DNA from: Saprospiraceae bacterium
GTDB taxonomy: Bacteria; Bacteroidota; Bacteroidia; Chitinophagales; Saprospiraceae
Length of the DNA: 64,000 nt
Direction of reading: 5' to 3'
Assembly: GCA_016712145.1 (NCBI GenBank)
Contig: JADJRO010000003.1
Coordinates: 806,001-870,000, forward strand
The notes beneath the pieces were generated by a model. The model was not told the DNA's origin. It did no database searches and was given only the letters and a program-made list of their open reading frames with translations. Numbering within the stretch: the first letter of the stretch is position 1; every line of letters begins with the position of its first letter. Shown piece by piece: positions 7,918 to 16,920 of the stretch. The position numbers were made by a program, and so were the translations under genes.

Positions 7918-10900
7918 TGCCTAGAATAAATTTTTGGAAATTTAATTGTTGTACTCATTTTTCCTTTTAGTTTTTCATCTATTCCAACGGTATAGAAACC
8001 ACTTATTTCTTGCGACCCATAAAGTTGATTAATCTGACTACCACCTATGATATTCTTTTCGCCAAGTAGTGTCCAAAATATTGCGTATTTTTCATTCTTC
8101 AGGAGAGCAATCAACTTATCCTTCCTCATTATTAAATATTTTGTTTTAGTATTGAAGGCATGAGCATCACATACTACAAGGTCACCTTCTCCATTATAAA
8201 AACGACCATCACAATACTTATTATGCAAATTCATTTTTTCAATAATCAATTTTGAAGGAAGATTAACCATTAGAGACTCATCTAAAGAACAATCACGCGT
8301 TGATCCCTCATAGCCATAGCACTCGTCGGTCATTAATAAAGGTGCAGGTAGTTTATGTTTTTTATCAATAATTTCTTCAATCCATGTATTTGGCCTGTTC
8401 TCTAAAAATGATTGGTAAGATGGGTATTCTCCCATAAATACTTGAATAAAATAATCGGATTCTGGCATCCAACCTCCCTGGAATTTTTGTTTATTTCCCC
8501 ATTTATAAAATACATCTTTATACTCATCTTTTATCAAATAACTTTTGAACATATAATAAAGGGTTCTTTTTGGAAGATCATTTTTTTTGTATTCGAGAGG
8601 TATTTCTTCTTGCCATTGATAGAAGCCTTCTAAAATAATCCAGGTTTTCCCATCCGTATCCGTTAATTCAACCATTGAGTCAGGTTTCGGTAAATTTCTT
8701 CTACTCTTTATCCATGTTTCCATCGGACTATTAGGTTGCCAAGATTTGTATTTTGGTGTTTGTATTTTAAATTTTGGAATTTCTTCAGAAAAATTGATTG
8801 ATTTATTTTTTAAAGTACATGATGGATCAATATCCCTTTTCAATATTTGCCACGCCCCCATATATTTTGTTGGATTTTCAGACGAGCTACTTTCTTTAAA
8901 TTCAAAATTATCTGCCACCATACCCAGCATCTCAAATAATGCAATCCATTGATATTTCTTTCCAATGCGTTCAGGTTTATGAGCATCCCTCCCATAATTA
9001 TAAGAACGATTAATAATTGAATCGAACATCCCATGTTGTTTTTGATTCCATCCCAGCTGAACAACACGATGTAATATCCAACGCTGAACTAAATTGACGT
9101 CAAAATTATCTAAGGGGTCATTAATTTCCCCAATACTATCTAGAAATGGCTCAAAATATTTTTCAAAAAACTTCTTGTTTTTGGTAGAAATAGATTGCTT
9201 GAAATCTTGGATTGTTTTTTGTCGTTTTGCGGTTTCTATATCAAATTGTAATTTTGAATCATCAATCATTGCCTTTATGCCTTGTGGTTTAGTATTAACA
9301 ATAAACTTAACTTTGCTGAAATCAATTCCCAAATATGGATTAAGTTTATTTAATAACTTCAACTGCTTAGGTTCAAGTTCTTTCTTAAAGTTTTCATATA
9401 ATTCTTTTTTAGACAGGATATTAGAATGTAAACGTCTTGCAGACCAATGATTAATTGTAGGCTCAATTACATATCTACCAAAATCACCGGCCATAATTGA
9501 TGACCAAATGAGTTCATTCCCGTTTTCTCTAAAATTGTTATTTTTAGAAAGATACTTTCTCTTTAAAGTTTTCTCATTTGATATTACTTTTGGCCAACTA
9601 CTGTTATAAGGGGGTTTTGTTTTCTGATATGTTATTGAGGGAATTAACTTCTTTCTAAAGGCGACTTCCATGACACCACTTGCGTATTCTCTTATCATAA
9701 TATTAATTGGAGGGTTTGTAATTTCAAAAACATTTTCAATGAACCATTGTGCCAGTATTCTTAAATTTATTTTATCGCTACAGTCTCTCAAAGCACATCC
9801 ATAAGCAACAGCAAACAAACGCTCTACTATATAAGGATCATTTACATCTTTAAACTGTTGTAGCACTTCAACAACTACGTTTAATTTTCCTGTTAAAAGT
9901 GATACAAGAGCTTTGGTCGTTCGATCTCTTATAAATCTATTTGAACTTGCCAAAAACCAAGCAAGTGCTATTGAATAAAGCTTACGAACATCATCTGTTA
10001 TAAAGCTATGATCTTGATTCGACCATGCCCATTCTATTAAGCGATCAACTGATTCACGACTCCCATATTGGTAATGCAAAAATTGATTCCAATATGCATC
10101 GCGACTTGGTAAGGTAAGGCTTAAGTGATATTTGTGAATAAATAGAGCATTAAATGGATGATTCGGTACGCCCGCGATTGTTAGAGAAGCATTTAATAGT
10201 TTATTAAACCGATCGTCGTCGTTAATAATTCTCTTATTAATATATTCAAATGCTTTAATTGGCTGTCTGGCAAAGGAAGTGGGTCGTCGCCAAATAAGGC
10301 TTTCAATAAATGCGTCAACCATAATCCAAGTAGATATATGAGGTGCTACTTCAAAGAATTCAACTCCATCAAATTGTTCAGGATATTGGATGCATAACGC
10401 TTCAATTAAACCCAGATTCCATCTTTCTGATAAAAGTTTACCTATTTTTGATTTTTTTGAAAAAAAATTCTCTGGTTTTCTTTTTGAATCTCTTAGATTT
10501 TTAAAAATATATCTCCCTAGTAAATGATCACTAAACTTTTGAAATGGAAAGCGAAAATCAAAGCCAACGACTTCATTAGTTGCCTTTGAAAAAGCAGGTA
10601 TTCTAACTAGTAATAAATTTTTATCTAGTGCCAAGATCAATTCAGCAACATTAATCTCAGGATGACTTGTATTAATTATATTACAAAGAAATTCTTCCGA
10701 TATTGTGTTTTTATTTGCCTCAATCATCTTTTGGGCAACCTTTTCAATTACTATATCCCAAATTATATGATCTCCATTTACTGTTCTGCCTTTCGGTAAT
10801 TTAAATTGATTTACTATTTGACTTGAACAGCTTTTAACAAAATTCTCAAAGATATATGTTGCTCCTTCATGTCCTCTAAATATCTGTTTTTCTTTACCTG

Positions 10901-12065
10901 TTTTAATATTTTTTTTTGAACGTTTTTCAAAAGCTTTACAAAACAAGAGTAAAAACAAAGGATTTTGAAACTCAGGTGTTAAAATCGGAATTTCTGGGAG
11001 CGGTATTGAATATTCATGAAAATATTTGCTAACCGCTTCCCATTCATTAAACTTGAAACCAATATGTTCTTCGATCACAAAATTTCGAAGAGTATTATTT
11101 GTTTGAAATATTTGCTCAAACCCTGATCTAATGCTTACTATTAAGCCAATGTTCGGATATTTACTAATCTCAAGACGCAGAAGGTTCAAGCGACTCTCCC
11201 AAAAATTATCCGGATTCGACTCATTAAGAGCATCTATAATAATGAGTGATCGTGTTTTTAATCTTTTACCCATTCTATCAAACAATTCTAGAATCCTCTT
11301 ATTTGTATATTCTTGAGGTAGCCGGAGTTGTGATCTAAATTGGCTCCATAAATCTCCTTCCGAAATGAATTCACTAAAAAACAAAACAGCAGGCAGTTCT
11401 TTGGTAATACGACTTTCTAATAAATCACATAATAGATGAGTTTTACCACTTCCTGCGGCTCCTTTTAGAAATAAAAATGGCTTATTTGATAATAACGCAG
11501 ATGTGTTAGTTGAATATTCGATAAAATGACGAAGTTCACGCTGTGCATCGTAAACTCTACTTATATTTAAGGATAATCTTTCGGCTTTTGATCTTATTCC
11601 TTCAAATTTTCCTGGTATCATTTTACCATCAAATTTGTCTCTTTCATTACGAAGTTCGTCAATAAATTTCAGACCAAGTTTATCGGCTTTGATTGCAAAG
11701 TGATTTATTCGTTTCCAATTTGTAGGTTTGACATCATACTCCTTTATTATTTTAAGAATATTAAGCATCTCAATAATATTGTTTTTAAAAGCATTATTAG
11801 TTTTCTGGAGTTTGGGGTTTCCATAGTTTTTTGAAATGGACGAATAATTACTTTCGAGTATGCCATAATGTAATCTGATAGAAGTATAATATTCTTTTGT
11901 TCTACTTATACCATCAAATATTGATGATATAGGTAAGTTAACATTTAACGTTGGGGTGTAACGTTTTCCGGCCAATACTTTGACATTAATTAAATGCGCT
12001 CTAAGCCACTCCTCGCTTAAAAATTGTTTCGGCATTGTGTTAATTGAAATATTCAAAGTTAACAA
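7914..12065 (-). CDS. Very large STAND-like NTPase, probable antiviral sensor
   Basis: 1383 aa. An N-terminal region (about 1-190, with RYTPTLNVNLPI near residue 36) precedes a P-loop NTPase: Walker A FLKGAAGSGKTHLL at about 200-212 and Walker B SLIIIDALNES at about 275, then an arginine-containing SIRSG strand. The remaining thousand residues are helical/repeat-like and end in a beta-rich C-terminus. This layout (small N-domain, STAND/NACHT-type NTPase, very long sensor) is that of antiviral STAND (Avs-like) proteins, which sense phage proteins and trigger cell death. No nuclease or protease effector is recognisable within it. A second ATG at 12035 (MPKQFLSEEW) is as likely a start. It is divergent from a caspase-like cassette 134 bp away, which may supply its effector. 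Confidence 0.65.
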   Translation of the reverse strand: MLTLNISINTMPKQFLSEEWLRAHLINVKVLAGKRYTPTLNVNLPISSIFDGISRTKEYYTSIRLHYGILESNYSSISKNYGNPKLQKTNNAFKNNIIEMLNILKIIKEYDVKPTNWKRINHFAIKADKLGLKFIDELRNERDKFDGKMIPGKFEGIRSKAERLSLNISRVYDAQRELRHFIEYSTNTSALLSNKPFLFLKGAAGSGKTHLLCDLLESRITKELPAVLFFSEFISEGDLWSQFRSQLRLPQEYTNKRILELFDRMGKRLKTRSLIIIDALNESNPDNFWESRLNLLRLEISKYPNIGLIVSIRSGFEQIFQTNNTLRNFVIEEHIGFKFNEWEAVSKYFHEYSIPLPEIPILTPEFQNPLFLLLFCKAFEKRSKKNIKTGKEKQIFRGHEGATYIFENFVKSCSSQIVNQFKLPKGRTVNGDHIIWDIVIEKVAQKMIEANKNTISEEFLCNIINTSHPEINVAELILALDKNLLLVRIPAFSKATNEVVGFDFRFPFQKFSDHLLGRYIFKNLRDSKRKPENFFSKKSKIGKLLSERWNLGLIEALCIQYPEQFDGVEFFEVAPHISTWIMVDAFIESLIWRRPTSFARQPIKAFEYINKRIINDDDRFNKLLNASLTIAGVPNHPFNALFIHKYHLSLTLPSRDAYWNQFLHYQYGSRESVDRLIEWAWSNQDHSFITDDVRKLYSIALAWFLASSNRFIRDRTTKALVSLLTGKLNVVVEVLQQFKDVNDPYIVERLFAVAYGCALRDCSDKINLRILAQWFIENVFEITNPPINIMIREYASGVMEVAFRKKLIPSITYQKTKPPYNSSWPKVISNEKTLKRKYLSKNNNFRENGNELIWSSIMAGDFGRYVIEPTINHWSARRLHSNILSKKELYENFKKELEPKQLKLLNKLNPYLGIDFSKVKFIVNTKPQGIKAMIDDSKLQFDIETAKRQKTIQDFKQSISTKNKKFFEKYFEPFLDSIGEINDPLDNFDVNLVQRWILHRVVQLGWNQKQHGMFDSIINRSYNYGRDAHKPERIGKKYQWIALFEMLGMVADNFEFKESSSSENPTKYMGAWQILKRDIDPSCTLKNKSINFSEEIPKFKIQTPKYKSWQPNSPMETWIKSRRNLPKPDSMVELTDTDGKTWIILEGFYQWQEEIPLEYKKNDLPKRTLYYMFKSYLIKDEYKDVFYKWGNKQKFQGGWMPESDYFIQVFMGEYPSYQSFLENRPNTWIEEIIDKKHKLPAPLLMTDECYGYEGSTRDCSLDESLMVNLPSKLIIEKMNLHNKYCDGRFYNGEGDLVVCDAHAFNTKTKYLIMRKDKLIALLKNEKYAIFWTLLGEKNIIGGSQINQLYGSQEISGFYTVGIDEKLKGKMSTTIKFPKIYSRH

Positions 12066-12098
12066 GAATATTTGCTTTAATATTTTAAAATCTTTTGA

Positions 12099-12112
12099 TT
12101 TATACCGTCTTA
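12099..12112 (+). promoter_or_regulatory. Half-site of the island element (TTTATACCGTCTTA)
   Basis: This sequence matches ATACCGTCT of the 5455-5516 arms and the 16921-16950 element. It lies in the 134-bp divergent gap between the STAND-like NTPase and the caspase-like cassette, without the adjoining palindrome. It may be a weaker operator for the same regulator. Confidence 0.35.
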
Positions 12113-12164
12113 CATTAGAATTATCTAAAGTATTCTATGTTGAAAGGTTAATTTAAAATGATCA

Positions 12165-12193
12165 TTGCATTTTCCCATTGTTGCATATATAAT
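12165..12193 (+). promoter_or_regulatory. Candidate sigma70-type promoter of the caspase-like cassette
   Basis: TTGCAT at 12165-12170 and TATAAT at 12188-12193 with a 17-base spacer. The -10 box ends only 6 bases before the ATG at 12200, so the mRNA would be leaderless. The surroundings are AT-rich, so a chance match is possible. Confidence 0.4.
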
Positions 12194-12199
12194 ATATAC

Positions 12200-12385
12200 A
12201 TGGACAAAAAGGCTCAATTCTTAAAGACATACGCGAATCTACCACAAGCATCAAGAGAAGAAGTGGTGGCAGTTATTGGTGGAGAACCTTATACTTGGCA
12301 ATCTGCGAAGTTAGAAGTTGAACATGATACACCAATCGGAGAAAATATTTTAGAATTGTTAGTAAATTTAAAGATACTTGTATGA
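12200..12385 (+). CDS. Small protein of caspase-like cassette (gene 1 of 3)
   Basis: 61 aa from the ATG at 12200. An upstream in-frame ATG at 12158 would add 14 residues, but it lies upstream of and inside the likely promoter. Sequence features: MDKKAQFLKTYANLP, then REEVVAVIGGEPYTWQSAK and a C-terminal GENILELLVNLKIL helix. Similar small GEPYTW-type proteins occur beside many effector genes as far as I recall, but I know no assigned function. The stop overlaps the next ATG (ATGA at 12382), so translation of the cassette is coupled. It may be an adaptor or regulator that holds the protease inactive; that is inference from position. Confidence 0.65.
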   Translation: MDKKAQFLKTYANLPQASREEVVAVIGGEPYTWQSAKLEVEHDTPIGENILELLVNLKILV

Positions 12386-12639
12386 ACCACAAAATAGAAA
12401 ATTCCATAGAAGATATTATTTCGAATTCAGAGCTTAACGAACAACTAAAAAGCTTGGTACTTGAACGTGTTGGCACAATGCCGGACACTTTAAGAATGTC
12501 AGTTGACTCGGATGAACTTACAAAAAACGATGTCCTACAGCATGTAAGCCAGGGTGATGATATCGGCAATCAAGTAATGGAAATGGAGCTTGGATTTCTG
12601 CGTGATTTAGCAAGTGGAGCTATCTATGCCTATGAGTAA
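12382..12639 (+). CDS. Small acidic helical protein of caspase-like cassette (gene 2 of 3)
   Basis: 85 aa, predicted mainly helical and acidic (SIEDIISNSELNEQLKSLVL, later VMEMELGFLRDLASGAIYAY). There is no signal peptide and no membrane segment. It overlaps gene 1 by 4 bases and its 3' end overlaps the start of the protease gene (12626 or 12632), so the three are one operon. Family not recognised. Its size and position suit a protease partner, such as an inhibitor, a substrate cleaved on activation, or a link to a sensor. Confidence 0.6.
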   Translation: MNHKIENSIEDIISNSELNEQLKSLVLERVGTMPDTLRMSVDSDELTKNDVLQHVSQGDDIGNQVMEMELGFLRDLASGAIYAYE

Positions 12640-13270
12640 ATCCCTTCTCGTTACTCGTCCTGACTATGATTTGATAACCAGATACTTTTATGCGTGGAGT
12701 CAAGAAATTATTGACTTCGCTAAAAACAAAAATATTCAGGTGTATGATTTAAAGAGTAAGAAATCGAACAAAAAAGAATTTGTAAGCTATACAAAGACTC
12801 GCTCTCCGTCTGTTGTTTTCCTAAATGGACATGGGAATGCAGACATTTTAATCGGATACAACAATGAGCCAATAGTTGATACAGAAACTGTTTTAAAGAA
12901 TTCGATAGTGTATGCACGTAGCTGTGAAGTGGGACAAAATCTTGGCTCCAAACTCATTACTAATGGTGCAAAATCATTTATTGGCTACAAAAGAAAATTC
13001 TTTGTTGGATATACACCAGAAAAAATTACCAAACCACTTGATGATAGTATTGCAGGTCTTTTTCTTAAACCATCAAATTTAGTTGTTTCAACACTTTTGA
13101 AAAGTAACACTGCTGAAGAAGCACACAAACGATCACAGAAACAGATGTATAGGAATTTCAGAAAAATGGTTTCGAGTACTGCTTCTTTTGAAGAACGATA
13201 CTCTGCTCGATGGTTGTGGAGTAATTTAAATAACCAAGTACTATTTGGTGATCGTGTGGGAAAAATATAG
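12632..13270 (+). CDS. Caspase-fold (clan CD) cysteine protease-like protein (gene 3 of 3)
   Basis: 212 aa from the ATG at 12632; the ATG at 12626 is an alternative, and both lie inside the end of gene 2. The catalytic dyad of clan CD is visible: His67 at the end of a hydrophobic strand (SVVFLNGHGNADILIG) and Cys98 after the next strand (NSIVYARSCEVGQNLG), with a third strand SFIGYKRKFF beyond. The C-terminal half is helical and ends VLFGDRVGKI. This is the pattern of C25/CHAT/metacaspase-type proteases. It is a stand-alone minimal domain with no TPR or adhesion domains. Its place beside a STAND-like NTPase and an OLD nuclease on a mobile island points to immunity or programmed cell death. 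Confidence 0.7.
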   Translation: MSKSLLVTRPDYDLITRYFYAWSQEIIDFAKNKNIQVYDLKSKKSNKKEFVSYTKTRSPSVVFLNGHGNADILIGYNNEPIVDTETVLKNSIVYARSCEVGQNLGSKLITNGAKSFIGYKRKFFVGYTPEKITKPLDDSIAGLFLKPSNLVVSTLLKSNTAEEAHKRSQKQMYRNFRKMVSSTASFEERYSARWLWSNLNNQVLFGDRVGKI

Positions 13271-13339
13271 CGGCACGTAAAACCAAGCAAGCCGGTATTC
13301 ATAGTAGGAGAGTGCTGAAAAAGCTTCTAAAATGAAGAG

Positions 13340-15195
13340 TTATGATATAATTTGCCTCATTATTTCTTTTATTTCAATACTTCTAGGGTCGGAGGTACTT
13401 GCAAGGAAAGTACTTAAATCATCATTACAGAATTTAATGATCTCCGTTAGTCCTTTATGGGAAACTCCAATATAGTGCTCTAGGGGGCCACTTTTTTAGA
13501 ATATATGTTTTATTGGGATACTCTGAATCAATTTTGATTTCCCAATCAGAATTTCTTATTTTGAATGCACTAACCTCAGCACTTGTTTTTATTGACTTAC
13601 CTTTCTCAGTGGAATAAAACATTTGAACTACATAGTCAAAATCTGCAATGCGATAGACAACAAGGCCAAAAATCTCAAAAAAGATGACTCCATTCATCAT
13701 AATTTCCCTTTCCACCAATATCAAGAACAGCAATTTGTTGGTCTAGAGCTGGATATTTATCTTGTATTATAGCTTTATAAAAATATCTATCCGAATATAC
13801 TTCAACCAAAAGTACTTTTTTAGCAAAGAAAGCATAAGTTGCACGTGTATTATCAAGTATTTTTATTAATATTCTTTGTTCAGTGGATATTGTAGGGGCT
13901 TTTATTTCTGTATTTCCTGTATTGTTCAATGAGAAACGTTTTACATGATTTATAGTAGTAGAATTAATCAAAGCTTCTGAATGAGTGACTAAAATATATT
14001 GACAACCTTGTTCCTTGTTCAATTCTCTGATGACTTGTAGATACTCATTTGGAAATTGATAATGAAGATGTATCTCAGGTTCGTCGATTATAACTACACC
14101 TCCTTTTAAATCGCCCCGACCATATGCTTCAAAAACAAGATGAATGATGGCTTTTTGTCCCGCACTTAGGCTGTTTATATCAGATAAAACTTTTCCTCTT
14201 CTGGTGTCCAAAAACTCAAATGCATACTGCCAAATCCTCAACTCGATTAATCTTATCTTGCATTCGAGGTTAATAATCTTTAATCTTTTATTAATAGATA
14301 AAATGAAATCAAGATTGTTGGCTTGTTCTTCACATTCAGCTTCTGTAAACTTTTCCGATATAAGATTGAAATGCTTTTCGGCTATTCGTAGTCTTACTAA
14401 ACCAAATATACTTGGCTCAGATTGATCACTAGAATTTAAACTTTTTGAATAGTCTTTAGTTTTAATTTGCTGAATTTGATGAGTTGGATGCGCGTCTCTT
14501 AATGAAATTGATTTTTCAAAAGCATGATAATTTCTATAGCTGCTTATTAGAGTATAACCTTCGTATAACGAAGTCAGGGTATCTTCTGGGTTCTCTAAGT
14601 TATAAAAAGAGATAAGCTCCTTATAAAAGTTATAATCAGTGAGGTACTCGTATCCAAAATCTTGAGAGCCGCTAACGACTGTAACTGAAAATCCATTTGT
14701 TGTTTTGTCTAAAGTAATATCAAAAGTGTAATCCGTACCAGGAGTAGTTGGAGAAATAGTTCCTCTACCTGTATATAAACTTGATATTGAATTAAGCTTA
14801 GTTGAATTGCTTTGAATGTGTTGAATGTTTTGTAAGTCTATAGCGTCAAGACTTATTTCTAATCTAATTACTTGAGCTGCGCTGGGTGTATCCCAGTTAG
14901 GTTCTAATCTGAATTCCGAATATGTTTGAGCATTTTTCGGTGCTATCGTTTGTTTCTTTTCATCAATAGAAATCGCAAACCTACGAGAGTATAAATCCTG
15001 ATTAACATCAAATTGCTTATACAGAACTCTCTTAAAAATAAAGTTGATTACTTCAAGTGCTGTAGATTTTCCAGATCCATTTTCTCCGATAATAATATTC
15101 AATTCTTCCTCAAAATTTATAGTCTCAGCATCCGCCACATCAGTGTGGTATTTGAAGCTTAATATGTTGGAAATTCGGAGGGATCTTAACTTCAT
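13340..15195 (-). pseudogene. OLD-family ATPase/TOPRIM nuclease, two frameshifts
   Basis: Restored, about 618 aa. The N-terminal ABC-type ATPase starts MKLRSLRISNILSFKYH, with Walker A IIGENGSGKSTALE (about residues 34-47), signature SLSAGQKAIIHLVFEAYGRG, Walker B GGVVIIDEPEIHLHYQ and the switch ILVTHSEALINS. The TOPRIM part follows: VLLVEVYSDRYF, DIGGKGNYDEW, VVYRIADFDYV, then GVSHKGLTEIIKF near the C-terminus. The frame breaks at an A6 run (13677-13682) and a T6 run (13492-13497); removing one base at each restores the family sequence. OLD proteins are DNA nucleases used in phage defence. No GajB-like helicase is next to it. Upstream is a Bacteroidota-type -7 box (TAAATTTG). It may be a decayed gene or a sequencing artefact. 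Confidence 0.75.
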
Positions 15196-15324
15196 AAAGC
15201 TATCTTAGCATTCTTAGGGATTTTTACAATCTTGCAAATTATGCAAATTTACGAAAAATTTTAAGATTTTATTTAAGCCTAAAAAACCAATTCTATATTG
15301 GATGCACATTAGCAGTGTTATCTT

Positions 15325-15332
15325 TATTTTTG
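15325..15332 (+). promoter_or_regulatory. Bacteroidota-type -7 box upstream of the YegP-like gene
   Basis: TATTTTTG fits TAnnTTTG and lies 17 bases before the ATG at 15350. This part of the island cargo therefore appears adapted to host transcription, unlike the TTGACT/TATAAT promoter at 16597. Confidence 0.5.
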
Positions 15333-15349
15333 CGTCTTAAAATGGAACA

Positions 15350-15688
15350 ATGGGAAAATTCGTAATATCGGTTCGTAAAAATGGTGGATATCAATTTAAC
15401 TTAAAAGCTGGAAATGGCGAAGTCATTCTAACCAGTGAAGGTTATACCAGTAAATCAAGTTGTATTAACGGAATAGAATCTGTCAAGACTAACTCTCTAT
15501 TTGACTCAAGGTTTGAGCATAAAACTTCTGCTGATGGGAAATATTATTTTAACCTTAAAGCGGGAAATGGCCAGATCATTGGAACGAGTGAAATGTATAC
15601 TGAAGCTTCAGGAAGGAACTCCGGTATTGCTTCAGTTAAAAGCAATGCAATGAGTGCTGAAATTGAGGATAGCACAATATCATCATGA
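15350..15688 (+). CDS. YegP-family (DUF1508) protein, two repeats
   Basis: 112 aa composed of two near-identical DUF1508 units: residues about 1-50 (GGYQFNLKAGNGEVILTSEG YT, then a Gly-Ile-Ser-Val pattern) and about 55-103 (KYYFNLKAGNGQIIGTSEMY, ending GIASVKSNA). The length and duplication match YegP, a compact beta protein of unknown role that is widespread in bacteria. It overlaps the next gene by 4 bases (ATGA at 15685), so the two are co-translated. Its role in the island is unknown. Confidence 0.9.
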   Translation: MGKFVISVRKNGGYQFNLKAGNGEVILTSEGYTSKSSCINGIESVKTNSLFDSRFEHKTSADGKYYFNLKAGNGQIIGTSEMYTEASGRNSGIASVKSNAMSAEIEDSTISS

Positions 15689-16440
15689 AAATACCATTTC
15701 TACAAAAATTTATTAAAATTTTAGGTTATACCCTTTTAGGCATAACTTTGTTTGGCAGCATATTGGATGCAGTTAATAATTCCATATCATTAATTAATTT
15801 TAGGAGTGCTTTTTTTATAACGGTTTTCATGGTATTAATTTTGGGTATTACTATAGTCCTTCTTAAAAAAGGATTAATACCTTGGAGAATAAAAATAATT
15901 GGTAATAATGATCAAGTTCAATATAAAATAGTTAAAGTATCAAAAATGAATATGGGAATTTATATTCCTATGTTTGGAATATTTGTATTTGTGTGGGTCG
16001 CGGCATTCATTAATCAAAAGAATAATATTCCAAAGGAAGTCATTAAGAAAGAACAATCCCAATTTAAACAATCAAAACCTAGGGCTTTAAGAGAAATGTT
16101 TGATTCTGATTTTGGTGGTAAAATTATTAGCTATGATTTAGAGAAAGATGTTAACTATACACCAGCAAAAAGTAATAATACTATAACACTGAAAATAAAT
16201 CAACGGGTTCATTTTGATTTTGATTCTCGTGCAAAGTTTGTGGCTTTTTATGTACCTTCCTCTTTATATACTCCTGAATATTGTTTTCATTTAATAAGCA
16301 GGGTTGATACCCTTTTGAAATTTTTAGAGGAGCATACAAATGGAAATTATTTTTCTTTAGGTGAACGAGAGATGGATGTCAAGGACTTAAAATTCACGGG
16401 ACGAGTTTTTTGTTTATCATCAAGATGCGATGACACATAA
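15685..16440 (+). CDS. Three-TM hypothetical membrane protein, frameshifted near 3' end
   Basis: 251 aa as read. Three hydrophobic segments are visible: about residues 12-30 (ILGYTLLGITLFGSIL), 36-54 (FFITVFMVLILGITIVLL) and 92-112 (IYIPMFGIFVFVWVAAF). A soluble C-terminal domain of about 135 residues follows (FDSDFGGKIISYDLEKD and KFVAFYVPSSLYTPEYCF). A T6 run at 16406-16411 probably carries one extra base: deleting one T replaces the end RVFCLSSRCDDT with RVFVYHQDAMTHKVVDELTF and moves the stop to 16483. It is co-transcribed with the YegP-like gene. Function unknown. Confidence 0.6.
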   Translation: MKIPFLQKFIKILGYTLLGITLFGSILDAVNNSISLINFRSAFFITVFMVLILGITIVLLKKGLIPWRIKIIGNNDQVQYKIVKVSKMNMGIYIPMFGIFVFVWVAAFINQKNNIPKEVIKKEQSQFKQSKPRALREMFDSDFGGKIISYDLEKDVNYTPAKSNNTITLKINQRVHFDFDSRAKFVAFYVPSSLYTPEYCFHLISRVDTLLKFLEEHTNGNYFSLGEREMDVKDLKFTGRVFCLSSRCDDT

Positions 16441-16596
16441 AGTAGTTGATGAACTGACATTTTTATTCGAAAAAAGCATCTAATCCCTCAATTTAGGGGG
16501 CCGGAATATGAAGTTGCACAAAACTTGTATAAATCACGATGAGCATCTTTTATTCATTAAACATTCACTGAATGTTCTTGAGATATTACGGTAAAT

Positions 16597-16625
16597 TTGA
16601 CTTTACTACCAAATTATGGTATAAT
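16597..16625 (+). promoter_or_regulatory. E. coli-type sigma70 promoter (TTGACT-17-TATAAT)
   Basis: TTGACT at 16597-16602 and TATAAT at 16620-16625 with exactly 17 bases between them. This is near consensus for the proteobacterial/Firmicute promoter and unlike the -33/-7 promoters of Bacteroidota. No gene starts closely downstream; instead a structured region follows. The predicted start site is near 16632. Confidence 0.65.
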
Positions 16626-16887
16626 TAAGTTAAGGCGTATCTCAGAGACGATCTTGATTATCACTGACATACCGGACACACCAACTCACTCTAGGCAAAA
16701 CCTAAATTTATTGTAAGTACAACTTATATAAATGTTGACGGTGCTTTTGCACCGTTGGTTTTGCAATCTGCGGTACCTTTTAATTACCGTAGATTATGGG
16801 TACCTACAGGTGCGAAGGTGCCTATTTTATCAATTTAATTTACATCACTATGATACCACCATAATTGGTTGTTTACAATTGAATAGT

Positions 16888-16906
16888 TTATCCACAAAAC
16901 GTGGAT
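16888..16906 (+). other. DnaA-box-like TTATCCACA within a small hairpin
   Basis: TTATCCACA at 16888-16896 equals the E. coli DnaA-box consensus. It also forms the left arm of a hairpin (ATCCAC-AAAAC-GTGGAT, 16890-16906). One such 9-mer is expected by chance in about this much sequence, so it is only suggestive, but it sits in the structured locus of an element with a replication-initiator-like gene. Confidence 0.35.
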
Positions 16907-16920
16907 CGTGGGCGAAAAAA

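Noticed and set aside
12158..12199. Upstream in-frame ATG (12158) as the start of the first cassette gene
   Set aside because: It lies upstream of and inside the likely -35/-10 promoter, and the extra 14 residues do not look like part of the protein.
13455..13733. A separate 92-aa gene after the OLD ATPase
   Set aside because: Its sequence (VVYRIADFDYV, then strands) is the continuation of the TOPRIM domain in another frame, so it is part of one broken gene.
13340..15195. Gabija system (GajA plus GajB)
   Set aside because: The ATPase is of the OLD/GajA class but no UvrD-like GajB helicase gene is beside it.
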